A stretch of DNA of 64,000 nucleotides from Methanobacterium formicicum DSM 3637 (GCF_000302455.1 NZ_AMPO01000001.1:506092-570091), one strand, 5' to 3'; positions 1 through 8,705 are shown, numbered from the stretch's first letter. A program made the numbers and translations. The notes: a model not told the origin generated them from the sequence alone.

Positions 1-7
1 TGATCCA

Positions 8-823
8 ATGAATGAAATAATCCTGACACCTAAAGAACAACCACTGGTACCCATTGAAATAAATAACATAATTCCCGATGTTTTAGCAGGTAAAAGTATA
101 GATGATATCAAAAACATGGGAATATGGCATGGTAACAGTCAGGTAAGACTCCACGAGTTCTTTGATGTTGAAGGAGAATCATCAGAAAATCCCTCTGAAA
201 TAAAGATAATTATCAATGGTGATGTTTACAACACCAAAAGGATTGGTCAGGGAATGACTACTGGTGAAATCCTGGTCAAAGGAAACGCTAACATGTACGT
301 TGGTGTGGAAATGAAAGGTGGAAATATCACCGTAGAAGGAAATGTTGGTTCATGGGCTGGACAGAACATGTCCGGTGGAGAATTAACCATAATGGGTGAT
401 GCAGAAGACTATGTAGGTTCAGCATACCGTGGAGACTGGAGAGGTATGAGTGGCGGCCTTTTAACTGTTCATGGAAATGTGGGCAGTGAAATCGCCGAGT
501 ACATGTTGGGCGGTAAGATTGTAATCAAGGGAAATACTAGAATAGAACCCGGAGTCCACATGAACGGAGGATTACTCGTAATTGAAGGTGACGTCGTTGC
601 CAGAGCCGGTGGAGAAATGAAAAGTGGCACAATAGTAATCAAAGGACGTGTCAACGAATTTTTACCCGGATTCAGGTACTTGGGTGTTGAAAAAGACATA
701 GAAGTAGAAGGAGAATTAATTAAAGGTGCATTTTATAAATTTGAAGGTGATTATGCAACTAAAGGGGCAAAAGGATTTGTATATGTTTCAGTTGCAGGAA
801 ATAGCCATATAGCACCTTTCTAA
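8..823 (+). CDS. fwdC: Formylmethanofuran dehydrogenase subunit C
   Basis: This is subunit C of the Mo- or W-dependent formylmethanofuran dehydrogenase, the enzyme that reduces CO2 onto methanofuran in the first step of methanogenesis. The 271-residue protein has the glycine-rich beta-helix repeats of the FwdC/GltB C-terminal family, seen as successive rungs such as GGNITVEGNVGSWAGQNMSG and GGLLVIEGDVVARAGGEMKS over residues ~75-215. The window opens with a TGA five bases before this ATG, so an upstream gene of the same operon, probably subunit A, ends there. fwdB follows after 25 bp. I cannot tell the tungsten (fwd) from the molybdenum (fmd) isozyme by sequence alone; fmdC is the alternative name. 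Confidence 0.93.
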   Translation: MNEIILTPKEQPLVPIEINNIIPDVLAGKSIDDIKNMGIWHGNSQVRLHEFFDVEGESSENPSEIKIIINGDVYNTKRIGQGMTTGEILVKGNANMYVGVEMKGGNITVEGNVGSWAGQNMSGGELTIMGDAEDYVGSAYRGDWRGMSGGLLTVHGNVGSEIAEYMLGGKIVIKGNTRIEPGVHMNGGLLVIEGDVVARAGGEMKSGTIVIKGRVNEFLPGFRYLGVEKDIEVEGELIKGAFYKFEGDYATKGAKGFVYVSVAGNSHIAPF

Positions 824-848
824 ATTAAGAGTTCATGGAGGGATAACT

Positions 849-2147
849 TTGGAACTTGTAAAAAATGTTGTGTGCCCATTTTGCGGAACCCTATGTGATG
901 ACATAATCTGTAAAGTAGAGGATAATGAAATAGTAGGCACAATGAACGCATGTATAATAGGACACAGTAAATTTGTTCACACTGAAGGTGCTGAAAGATA
1001 TACTAAACCACTTGTGAGAAAGAATGGTGAATTTGTGGAAGTCACCATGGATGAAGCCATAGACAAAGCAGCACATATACTAGCAGATTCAAAGAGACCA
1101 TTAATGTATGGATGGAGCTGTACTGACTGTGATGCACAGGCAGTTGGAATTAAACTCGCCGAAGAAGCTAAAGCATGTATAGACAATACTGCTTCTGTTT
1201 GTCACGGACCTTCTGTTCTGGGACTTCAGGATTCAGGATACCCCATATGTACTATGGGTGAAGTAAAAAACCGTGCAGATGTAGTTGTCTACTGGGGATG
1301 TAACCCAATGCACGCACACCCAAGACATCTTTCAAGAAATGTATTCGCACGCGGGTTTTTCAGAGAAAGAGGCCGGTCTGATAGGACATTAATAGTTGTC
1401 GACCCTCGAAAATCAGATTCATCCAAACTAGCGGACATTCACCTGCAACTGGAGTATGACCATGATTATGAACTATTGGATGCCATCAGAAGTGTGGTAA
1501 ACGGTAAGGACATTCTCTATGATGAGGTTGCAGGAGTACCTCGAGAACTTATCTATGAAACTGCAGAAGTTCTTAAAAATGCACAGTTTGGTATACTCTT
1601 CTTTGGAATGGGAATAACCCACAGTCGTGGAAAACACAGGAACATCGACACTGCCATCTGTCTTACGACTGATCTAAACGATGCATCCAAGTGGAATCTC
1701 ATACCAATGAGAGGTCACTACAATGTTACTGGCTTCAACCAGGTATGTACATGGGAAGTTGGATATCCATACTGTGTTGATTTTGCAACCGGAATTCCAA
1801 GGTACAACCCTGGTGAATCAGGTTCAAACGACCTTCTCCAAAATAAAGAGACTGATGGAATGCTGGTAATAGCATCCGACCCTGGTGGAAACTTCCCACA
1901 GAAGGCACTTGAGAGAATGGCTGAGATCCCTATTGTGGCAATAGAACCGCACCGTACACCAACCACAGAGATGTCTGATGTAATCATTCCACCAGCAATT
2001 GTGGGTATGCAAGCAGAAGGTACTGCCTATAGGATGGAAGGAGTTCCAATCCGGATGAGAAAAGTTGTGGAGTCCGACCTGCTTCCAGATAGGGAGATTC
2101 TGGAAAGAATCCTTGAAAAAGTCAAAGAGATCAACGCATCTAAATAA
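849..2147 (+). CDS. fwdB: Formylmethanofuran dehydrogenase subunit B (catalytic, Cys form)
   Basis: This is the catalytic molybdopterin/tungstopterin subunit of formylmethanofuran dehydrogenase (432 aa). The N-terminal [4Fe-4S] motif CPFCGTLCDDIIC is at residues 9-21. Cys118 in SVCHGP is the expected metal ligand, so this is the cysteine form and not the selenocysteine form known in some methanogens. The start is TTG, chosen because GGAGGG lies six bases upstream and no ATG fits. It is cotranscribed with fwdC and ends before a hairpin terminator. Fwd and Fmd isozymes cannot be separated here. The nearby Mo/W uptake genes are compatible with either. Confidence 0.93.
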   Translation: MELVKNVVCPFCGTLCDDIICKVEDNEIVGTMNACIIGHSKFVHTEGAERYTKPLVRKNGEFVEVTMDEAIDKAAHILADSKRPLMYGWSCTDCDAQAVGIKLAEEAKACIDNTASVCHGPSVLGLQDSGYPICTMGEVKNRADVVVYWGCNPMHAHPRHLSRNVFARGFFRERGRSDRTLIVVDPRKSDSSKLADIHLQLEYDHDYELLDAIRSVVNGKDILYDEVAGVPRELIYETAEVLKNAQFGILFFGMGITHSRGKHRNIDTAICLTTDLNDASKWNLIPMRGHYNVTGFNQVCTWEVGYPYCVDFATGIPRYNPGESGSNDLLQNKETDGMLVIASDPGGNFPQKALERMAEIPIVAIEPHRTPTTEMSDVIIPPAIVGMQAEGTAYRMEGVPIRMRKVVESDLLPDREILERILEKVKEINASK

Positions 2148-2148
2148 T

Positions 2149-2180
2149 AAGCCGGAATGGCTTTTTATTTTTATTTCTTT
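2149..2180 (+). terminator. Hairpin terminator after fwdCB
   Basis: AAGCC and GGCTT (2149-2153 and 2159-2163) form a short stem with a 5-base loop directly after the fwdB stop. A long T-rich run follows. The converging gene ends at 2241. Confidence 0.55.
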
Positions 2181-2240
2181 TTTTTTAATTGGTTGCTTGT
2201 TCTATTGATACATTTTCCCTGATTTTTCAATAAATGGTTT

Positions 2241-4211
2241 TTAAGTAGTTCTTTTTAATCCAACAAATGTTTCATAGTAAGGAGCCCCATTACCATGGTC
2301 GCTCACAAGATCAGGAGTCAAAATATTCACACATTTATTATATTTTCTCCATCCACCCCTATGGGTGAGAACGTAATCCGGTCTAATCTCATTATTTTCC
2401 TTAACTTTAACCAAAAGTTTTCCCTGAATTGATTCGAGCCAGACTTCTTCACCATCTTCAATACCTTTTTCTTTAAGAACTTCTGGATGGACTTGTACCT
2501 CAAGAACACTTTTTCCATGTTCATTATCCGGTATTTCTGAACCTATCCATCCTTGAGGGCTAACTGATAGTAATCTAAGGCTAAAACCCATATTTGTGTT
2601 GAAATTTTTATTTAAAATTTCATCTGTAATTTTGAGATGAAGTTCAGTTGGAAACTCAAATTTCCCTGATTTAGTTTCAAATTTCCCATCAGAAAAGGGG
2701 GTTATTGGGGCAGATGGAAGCCGGTAAGGTTTTCTTTGAATGTCTTCCAGTGATATTCCCTCACGGATTATGGGTTCTGCTAGTTTACCCAACCATTCAC
2801 GAGGGGTTCCTGCCATTTTTTCTCCAAATCCAAGCTTCACTGCTAATTCCTGGAATATCTGTAATTCGGATCTGGCCTCACCACAGGGAGGGGTAACGGG
2901 GTTGAGGGGGGATATCCAGTTATGACCATAGCTTCCAACCAGATCTTCCTCTTCCAAAAAGCAGGTTGCTGGTAAAAATAGGTTAGCCACATCAGCAGTA
3001 TCATTTAAGAAATGATCGACCATTATAACATCATCAACACTTTGAAATGCCTTTTTCACTTTGTGGGTGTTGGCAAGCATTGCTAAAGGATTTCCTGCTG
3101 TGATAAAAATGAGTTTAATAGGTGGGTCCTGTGTCCTGATCAGTTCTTCACCAACAATGGGTATGTTCAGTTTCCTCTGGTTGGGTGCAATATCATCAAG
3201 GGCATGCTCATGGTTGAAGTAGCCATATTCATCAAAACCATGACTGACACCACCACCACTTTTTCCTATGTTCCCTGTAATGGCAGCCAGTGCATCAATA
3301 AGGCGGAAAGTCAAATGACTCTTCACGTAACGTTGCAAACCCCAACCTAATATGATGCTACTGGGATGACCATTTGCATACAACATTGCCAGTTTATAAA
3401 GGTCGTTCAGGGGGACATCGGTTATTCTGGAAAGTTCATTCAGGCTGTAATCATTCAGTAAATCATGGTAATCCTGAAAGTATTCTGTATTTTTGTGTAT
3501 GAATTCTTCAGCAATGATTTTCTCTTTTAATATTATCTTAGCAATTGCTATGGCTAAAAAACTGTCGGAGCCCGGAACTGGCTGCAGGTACATATCTGCA
3601 CTATGACTGGTTTTGGTGTTCACCGGATCAATTACTACTAATTTAGCCCCTTTTCGGTGTGCTTGTTTAATGATCTTCCACAGATGAATATCGGTGACTG
3701 CAGGATTTCGACCCCAAACCAATATAACTTTGCTGTTAAGATGATCAATGGGGTCATGGGATAGACGAACTCCCATGTCCATTTCCTGACCTGCCTGTCC
3801 TGTTCCTCCGCATATTGATCCGTAAAGGGTGGAAACTCCGCCTAATAGATTAAAAAAACGACGATTAATAAGTCTAAGTGCGGTTCTAGCTCCATAGCCT
3901 TGGTAATAAAGAATAGACTGGCTTCCGTAGTTTTCACAAGCATTCTTTATTTTAGTGGTGGTCATATCCAGGGCTTCATCCCAGCTAATCTGCACCCATT
4001 TACCATCTTCCTTTTTTAAGGGATGTAAAATTCTCCTATCGTTGTAAAGTCGTTCTTTTAAATAGTTTTTTGCGTTCCTGCAGATGAAACCACTGGTTAT
4101 GTCATGTTCAGGATTTCCGTGCAATTTAACTATTTTTTCATTTTCTACTTGGGCTATTATGCTGCATGTTCCGGGGCAGTCAGCTGTACATGCTGTTAAA
4201 ATTTCCCTCAT
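2241..4211 (-). CDS. Molybdopterin-dependent oxidoreductase, substrate unknown
   Basis: This 656-residue protein belongs to the DMSO reductase/formate dehydrogenase superfamily (bis-MGD Mo or W enzymes). Cys8, Cys12, Cys16 and Cys44 form the N-terminal [4Fe-4S] site (CTADCPGTC ... FICRN). The central domain has SKVILVWGRNPAVT and the C-terminal molydopterin dinucleotide-binding domain begins near residue 540 (LLSVSPQGWIGSEIPDN). Cys134 in GSICGGTG is a candidate metal ligand, which would suit a formate dehydrogenase- or thiosulfate/polysulfide reductase-like chemistry, but I cannot assign a substrate. There is no Tat signal, and no electron-transfer or membrane partner gene is adjacent. It stands alone between fwdCB (convergent) and the nif operon. 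A half-match to the candidate metal operator (CGATATG, 4222-4228) lies upstream. Confidence 0.8.
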   Translation of the reverse strand: MREILTACTADCPGTCSIIAQVENEKIVKLHGNPEHDITSGFICRNAKNYLKERLYNDRRILHPLKKEDGKWVQISWDEALDMTTTKIKNACENYGSQSILYYQGYGARTALRLINRRFFNLLGGVSTLYGSICGGTGQAGQEMDMGVRLSHDPIDHLNSKVILVWGRNPAVTDIHLWKIIKQAHRKGAKLVVIDPVNTKTSHSADMYLQPVPGSDSFLAIAIAKIILKEKIIAEEFIHKNTEYFQDYHDLLNDYSLNELSRITDVPLNDLYKLAMLYANGHPSSIILGWGLQRYVKSHLTFRLIDALAAITGNIGKSGGGVSHGFDEYGYFNHEHALDDIAPNQRKLNIPIVGEELIRTQDPPIKLIFITAGNPLAMLANTHKVKKAFQSVDDVIMVDHFLNDTADVANLFLPATCFLEEEDLVGSYGHNWISPLNPVTPPCGEARSELQIFQELAVKLGFGEKMAGTPREWLGKLAEPIIREGISLEDIQRKPYRLPSAPITPFSDGKFETKSGKFEFPTELHLKITDEILNKNFNTNMGFSLRLLSVSPQGWIGSEIPDNEHGKSVLEVQVHPEVLKEKGIEDGEEVWLESIQGKLLVKVKENNEIRPDYVLTHRGGWRKYNKCVNILTPDLVSDHGNGAPYYETFVGLKRTT

Positions 4212-4303
4212 AAAAATTCTCCGATATGTCTGTAATATTCAAATATATCTTTAATATGGAATATTAAGCTTAAAAGTGGGATAAAGTATTGATGAGCTGT
4301 GAG

Positions 4304-4375
4304 TTAATAGACTCTACTCATTTAATAGACTCTACTCATTTAATAGACTCTACTCATTTAATAGACTCTACTTAT
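4304..4375. repeat. Four tandem copies of an 18-bp repeat
   Basis: The unit ttaatagactctactcat is repeated head to tail at 4304-4321, 4322-4339, 4340-4357 and 4358-4375. The first three copies are identical and the last has one C-to-T change. It lies between the nif operon terminator and the oxidoreductase promoter. This looks like a slippage-prone minisatellite; no function is evident. Confidence 0.9.
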
Positions 4376-4426
4376 TTTAGTATTTTATTAATTTTCAATC
4401 AAAACCCCTCTAAAAAGAAATATTTA

Positions 4427-4461
4427 TCAAAAAATAAAGAAATTCCTCCCTTTGGAGGAAT
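4427..4461 (-). terminator. Terminator of the nif operon
   Basis: ATTCCTCC (4442-4449) and GGAGGAAT (4454-4461) form a perfect 8-bp stem with a 4-base loop. On the minus strand a T-rich tract (TTCTTTATTTTTT) follows. It sits just after the last gene of the minus-strand nif operon. Confidence 0.75.
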
Positions 4462-4487
4462 CTAATTTTCTTATTTTTTATTTAGTT

Positions 4488-4676
4488 TTATTCTGTTATA
4501 TTTATGGCTGAGCTGGGACATAGATCCTGGCACATTTCGCATAAATTACAGTCTTCCCCTGATTTGGTGATTATTTTATTATTTTCCAGTTGAAAAATTG
4601 ACATGGGGCAGGAATCTACACATTCTGCACAGTCACTGGCATCACATTTATCATGATCAATCTTTATTATGGGCAT
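4488..4676 (-). CDS. Small 2[4Fe-4S]-type ferredoxin, last gene of nif operon
   Basis: This 62-residue soluble protein has two cysteine clusters: an N-terminal one spanning CDASDCAECVDSCP (first Cys spacing expanded) and a C-terminal CNLCEMCQDLCP. It is expected to carry one or two [4Fe-4S] clusters and donate electrons. A GGAGGGAGAAG ribosome site precedes the ATG. It overlaps the end of the preceding NifX-like gene by 20 bp, so the two are probably translationally coupled. Its place at the end of the nif operon suggests a role in nitrogenase electron supply or cofactor assembly, which is inference. Confidence 0.85.
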   Translation of the reverse strand: MPIIKIDHDKCDASDCAECVDSCPMSIFQLENNKIITKSGEDCNLCEMCQDLCPSSAINITE

Positions 4677-5031
4677 CTTCTCCCTCCAATTGCTTATTTG
4701 ATTTTATTTCCTGGATAACTGAAGTAAGATAACCGGTTATTGCATTGGTTATGGTCTCTTTTTTCGATTCTACTACTTCAATTCCAAATTCCTGTAATTT
4801 TTGACGGGGTTCATCACCTATTCTTCGGCAAAATACTACCCGACAATCTTTCAAAATTTCTAAACCTCTTTTCCAACGATATTCATGATCATAAATTGGT
4901 TTTTTGCTTTTTTCTCTCAATTCTAAAAATTCGAGGCCTCCTTTTCCCATCTGGAAGATGAGATAGTGACTGGCCTGTCCGAAGTGCTGGTCTACGGTCT
5001 CACCATCGCTAGAGGCAACTGCGATCTTCAT
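4657..5031 (-). CDS. NifX/NifB-C-terminal-like FeMo-cofactor carrier protein
   Basis: This 124-residue protein is a dinitrogenase iron-molybdenum cofactor biosynthesis domain (NifX/NafY/NifB C-terminal fold). The hallmark N-terminus MKIAVASSDGETVDQHFGQA is intact, with the family HFG motif at 16-18. Such proteins bind NifB-co or FeMo-co during assembly; here the task is inferred from family and position. It lies between two ferredoxin genes downstream of nifN, with GGAGG before its ATG. It lacks the radical-SAM part of NifB, and no nifB was found in this window. The last ~20 residues are charged and disordered. Confidence 0.85.
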   Translation of the reverse strand: MKIAVASSDGETVDQHFGQASHYLIFQMGKGGLEFLELREKSKKPIYDHEYRWKRGLEILKDCRVVFCRRIGDEPRQKLQEFGIEVVESKKETITNAITGYLTSVIQEIKSNKQLEGEDAHNKD

Positions 5032-5052
5032 TTAATCCTCCAGGGGATTGTT

Positions 5053-5322
5053 TTAATAAGTTTTTAATAGTCTTTTTTTCCCCGTATTTCGATTTTTAGT
5101 TTTAATTATCTTTTCTGCTGTATTCTTGTCATGATCTGGAATATTTATGATAATGGCTGCTTCTGGGCATATCTCTAAACATTCCTGACACATTTTGCAG
5201 TAAACAGGGGATGTAACAGTTACTACATCAGTGATTGTGAAAACATTATTTGGGCAGACATACGCACATTTGCCGCATTTTGAACCTTGACAACGGTTTT
5301 GGTTTAATATAATGTCGATCAT
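5053..5322 (-). CDS. 4Fe-4S ferredoxin in nif operon
   Basis: This protein of about 89 residues carries two ferredoxin motifs, CQGSKCGKCAYVCP and CKMCQECLEICP, followed by a basic tail of ~25 residues (KIIKTKNRNTGKKRLLK). It probably binds [4Fe-4S] clusters and serves as an electron carrier for nitrogenase or for NifEN cofactor maturation. Two in-frame ATGs exist (5328 and 5322). I prefer 5322 because GGAG lies nine bases before it but only three before the other. It sits between nifN (upstream) and the NifX-like gene. Confidence 0.82.
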   Translation of the reverse strand: MIDIILNQNRCQGSKCGKCAYVCPNNVFTITDVVTVTSPVYCKMCQECLEICPEAAIIINIPDHDKNTAEKIIKTKNRNTGKKRLLKTY

Positions 5323-5372
5323 GCCCATATACTCCTTTAAACACCTGCTAATTCATTTAACTATTAATTAAT

Positions 5373-6803
5373 TTAATTTTCCATACCCTCAATTAACTCA
5401 TAACCTGCTTCATCATAGTAGTGCTGGATGATGGTGTTGGTAAGTTGATCCAAAAGATTTAAACTTCCACTGTAACCTAAAATGCGGATTCTCTGGGCAC
5501 CTACCCGGTCAAATATTGGGAATCCTACTCTAAACAGGGGAATATTTTCCTCCACGGCTACACGTGCTCCGTAAGAGTTTCCTATCAGGAGATCTACTCC
5601 CGTTTTTTTGACTTCCTGGTGCAGATCATAGAGATCTCCGCCATTGATTATCACTGGATCATGCCCAGTTTTGCAGATGATCTTTTGAATATCTGCACTG
5701 AATTTACTGCTGTGGGTGCCAGTGGCAATAATCGCAGGTTCCATGCCCATCTCAGTCAGAAAACTCACCATGCCTAATACTAAATCTGGATCTCCATAGA
5801 TTGCCACTTTTCGCCCGTAATTGTAGGCTTGGGAATCAACCAAAGCATCCAGTAATCTGCCACGGTCGCGTTCCATCTCTGGGGGGATACTTTCAACATC
5901 TTTCAGGGAGGAAAGGGTGCTTATGAATTGATCAGTGTTCTCCAGGCCCACCGGGAGGGGTAGTGTAACATGGGGAACACCAAATCTTTTCTTAAGGAAG
6001 ATCCCACCTGAATCTGCGTGTTTAGAGAGGGTTAATGTAATTTTTGAATTGGATGTTCGTCTGATTTCATCTAAAGTTGTTCCACCTGATGGTAAAAATT
6101 CTATTGATCCATTTAAAGGAGCATGGAGTGATTCGGAGGTATCCGTGAGGATAATGTTATCCAGTTCCATAAGATCTAATATGTGTTTAATCTCCTCCAC
6201 ATCTGCGGGGGCCAGGTTTCCAGGGATGATATTGATTACATCATTTTTATCCTCTGATTTTGGGGGTAAAGCCAGACTTTCTAATATGGCTTTAATGGTT
6301 TTATCATAGCCTTCTACATGAGAACCCGTATAACTGGGAGTGGATACTGTTATTATGGGTGGAAGTTCCTCTTTATTAAGTTTAAAGTGGGATTCACGAA
6401 ATTTATTTATTATACCATCTACATCATCCCCAATGGTCTCGGTAAGACAACTGGAAGTAACCCCAATCAGGGTGGGATGGTACTGTAAGTTCATGGTTTC
6501 CATGGCTTTTATAAGGTTTTTTTCGCCACCGTACACCACGGTACTTTCACTCATGGATGTGGAAGACACGTTAATTGGTTCCCTGAAATGACGGCATAAT
6601 TGGAATCGCATGTAGGTACTGCATCCCTGTGAACCATGTATAAGTGGCATAGCACCTTCAATACCCAGAAGGGCCTGCACAGCACCCATGGGTTGACACA
6701 TTCTACAGGGATTGATCACTGCAAATTTCTTTTTATTAGTCTCAAGGGATTTCCCAGGTGATGTAACCTTATCTGGAGGGATATTCTCAGGAGTACTGTG
6801 CAA
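5373..6803 (-). CDS. nifN: Nitrogenase cofactor scaffold NifN
   Basis: NifN (476 aa) pairs with NifE to form the scaffold on which the FeMo-cofactor precursor is matured. The nitrogenase component-1 signature is plain: PCRMCQPMGAVQALLGIEGA, then HGSQGCSTYMRFQLCRHFRE, then TSSCLTETIGDD. The spacing resembles NifK, so it is the beta-like member. The start is TTG, immediately after the nifE TAA stop; GAGGTGAT a few bases upstream, inside the end of nifE, supports it and implies translational coupling. Methanogen NifE/NifN can be confused with VnfE/VnfN, but no vnf or anf genes are present here. Confidence 0.9.
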   Translation of the reverse strand: MHSTPENIPPDKVTSPGKSLETNKKKFAVINPCRMCQPMGAVQALLGIEGAMPLIHGSQGCSTYMRFQLCRHFREPINVSSTSMSESTVVYGGEKNLIKAMETMNLQYHPTLIGVTSSCLTETIGDDVDGIINKFRESHFKLNKEELPPIITVSTPSYTGSHVEGYDKTIKAILESLALPPKSEDKNDVINIIPGNLAPADVEEIKHILDLMELDNIILTDTSESLHAPLNGSIEFLPSGGTTLDEIRRTSNSKITLTLSKHADSGGIFLKKRFGVPHVTLPLPVGLENTDQFISTLSSLKDVESIPPEMERDRGRLLDALVDSQAYNYGRKVAIYGDPDLVLGMVSFLTEMGMEPAIIATGTHSSKFSADIQKIICKTGHDPVIINGGDLYDLHQEVKKTGVDLLIGNSYGARVAVEENIPLFRVGFPIFDRVGAQRIRILGYSGSLNLLDQLTNTIIQHYYDEAGYELIEGMEN

Positions 6804-8618
6804 TTACATCACCTCTGGGGAAATTTTTGTTTTGGATGAACATTCTTTCACGGATTTTTTGCATTTCATTGAATTAGACTTCTCTTTACAAGCTGATATT
6901 TCACAATAAGTTTCTTTATAATTTGATACTTTAAATTGGGTTTCTTTATAATCTGATACTTTAGAGTTGGATTTTTTACAACCTGATACTTTAGAGTGGG
7001 CCGTTGCTTTTGTATTTATCAAAGGTGATGATTTTGAGGGATATTTCGTTGGATTATTAAAAACTGAGCCCTGTTTTAATTTGGCAGTGTATTTCCAAAC
7101 TGGACTTGACACTGCCCGATCCACTTCCCTGGCAAAGTTTAGGAATCCCTGAAAACCGGCAAAAGAGCTGATACGGTCATGGTTAAAGTCGCAGAACGCT
7201 ACTCCCATTTTCAGTGACATATATTTCTCTTTTGCTCCTGAAACCAGTAAATCTGGTTGGTATTTCTCCAGAAGTCTGGCCAGTTCCATGGCATTGGCAT
7301 CATCCACAATGAGGGTTCCATCTCTCACAGTCTCTTTTATCCGCTGATAGTCTTCAGGCAACCCATTTTGAGTTCCAGTCATCAGTACTTCCATTCCCAG
7401 CTCTTCAAATGCTCTGATAAGAGACCAAGCCTTATTTCCCCCAACATAAACCGCAACTTTCTTACCAGTTAAACGTTGCCTGTAGGGAGTAATGGCATCT
7501 CTGATTCGGCTGGTTTCCAGTTCAATGAGCTTTTCAGTTGCCTCCATCATCACCGGGTCGTTGAAAAATTCAGCTATGGATCTGAGGGATTTTGAAGTTT
7601 CTTCAACTCCGAAAAAGTTTACTCTGACCTGAGGAATATTGTAACGTTCTTCCATGGAATCAGCCAAGTAACGGGATGATTTCTGGCACTGTACCAGGTT
7701 CAGATGGGCTAAATGGGCATTTGCTATATCTTCAACCCGTGAGTCTCCTGTAATCACCGCTTGAATGGAAACTCCAATTTTTTCCAGGAGTGGTTTCATT
7801 GCCCAGAAATCTCCAGCCACATTGAACTCTCCTAAAATGTTTATCAAGTAATCAGTTGTTGCTGGAGGGTCTTCTGTATTTGTAGGGGGAATATTTATTT
7901 CAAGAGTGTCCATTTTCTTTTGGGGAGTTTTTATACTTTTTTGAGAAGTTTTTATACTTTTCTGGGGAGGTTCGGTACCAATGAGGTATTCTAGCATGGC
8001 ATCACAGGCAAGCTGGTGTCCCAGTGATTTATTAACGCTCCTGAAACCTTCTGATTGGACTGGTATAACTCTTGATCCAGTGATTTCGGTTGCTTCACGG
8101 CAAACACTTTTAATATCATCTCCAATTAACCCCACCACACAAGTGGCGTAGACGAAAATAGCAGCAGGTTTGAATAACTGGTTCAACTCTACTATGGTTT
8201 CCAGGAGTTTTTTCTCGCCTCCGAAGACAATGTCCTTTTCCTGGAGATCCGTGGAGAACCCATTACGATAGAGTTCAGATCCTGATGACCTACTTCCACG
8301 AATATCCCATGTGCATGATGCACAGCCCAGAGGACCGTGTACCAAGTGGATGGCATCGGTTATGGGCATTAAAACCACCCTGGCCCCACCATAAACGCAT
8401 GATCGTTGAGTTACCATTCCAGGGACACTGGCCTGGTTACATGCAGGAGTGGATTCATTGCCCTCTCTTTTGATGCACATATGCTTCTTTCGAGATTTCA
8501 GGGTACTTATCACTTCTTTTGGTATTTTAGGAATTTTAATATCCTGCAGATCCAGGGAAGAAATCACTTCTTTATCCCCCTTTTGGGGGTTATGGTGAGA
8601 TTTATTATTCTTTTGCAT
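6804..8618 (-). CDS. nifE: Nitrogenase cofactor scaffold NifE with insert and Cys/Lys-rich tail
   Basis: NifE (604 aa) is the alpha-like half of the NifEN scaffold. The core carries CNQASVPGMVTQRSCVYGGA (60-79), HGPLGCASCTWD (94-105) and ATCVVGLIGDD (158-168). It is much longer than usual (~450-480 aa) for two reasons. A low-complexity insert at ~219-253 repeats (S/T)QKSIKT just before the conserved INILGEFNVAGD segment. A C-terminal extension, ~513-604, contains ~10-residue repeats (SKVSGCKKSN, SKVSDYKETQ, FKVSNYKETY, CEISACKEKS) with six cysteines. The position of the NifD cofactor ligand is Ser292 (TGDS). Reading frame is open throughout, so this is not an obvious frameshift. nifN follows without a gap. 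Confidence 0.9.
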   Translation of the reverse strand: MQKNNKSHHNPQKGDKEVISSLDLQDIKIPKIPKEVISTLKSRKKHMCIKREGNESTPACNQASVPGMVTQRSCVYGGARVVLMPITDAIHLVHGPLGCASCTWDIRGSRSSGSELYRNGFSTDLQEKDIVFGGEKKLLETIVELNQLFKPAAIFVYATCVVGLIGDDIKSVCREATEITGSRVIPVQSEGFRSVNKSLGHQLACDAMLEYLIGTEPPQKSIKTSQKSIKTPQKKMDTLEINIPPTNTEDPPATTDYLINILGEFNVAGDFWAMKPLLEKIGVSIQAVITGDSRVEDIANAHLAHLNLVQCQKSSRYLADSMEERYNIPQVRVNFFGVEETSKSLRSIAEFFNDPVMMEATEKLIELETSRIRDAITPYRQRLTGKKVAVYVGGNKAWSLIRAFEELGMEVLMTGTQNGLPEDYQRIKETVRDGTLIVDDANAMELARLLEKYQPDLLVSGAKEKYMSLKMGVAFCDFNHDRISSFAGFQGFLNFAREVDRAVSSPVWKYTAKLKQGSVFNNPTKYPSKSSPLINTKATAHSKVSGCKKSNSKVSDYKETQFKVSNYKETYCEISACKEKSNSMKCKKSVKECSSKTKISPEVM

Positions 8619-8705
8619 TAGATAACCGTTAATTTATATTTTTTTTCATTTTTTAGCTACTTAATATATATTTTTTAAAAAAAATTTATGAAAATTTTGA
8701 TCATT

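Noticed and set aside
849..1210. Selenocysteine in FwdB
   Set aside because: The ligand position is Cys118 and there is no in-frame TGA.
4222..4245. Possible metal operator upstream of the molybdopterin oxidoreductase
   Set aside because: Only the left arm CGATATG matches; the right arm fits at about one of seven positions. Kept only as a half-site remark.
4304..4375. CRISPR array
   Set aside because: The 18-bp units are contiguous with no spacers, and no cas genes are present.
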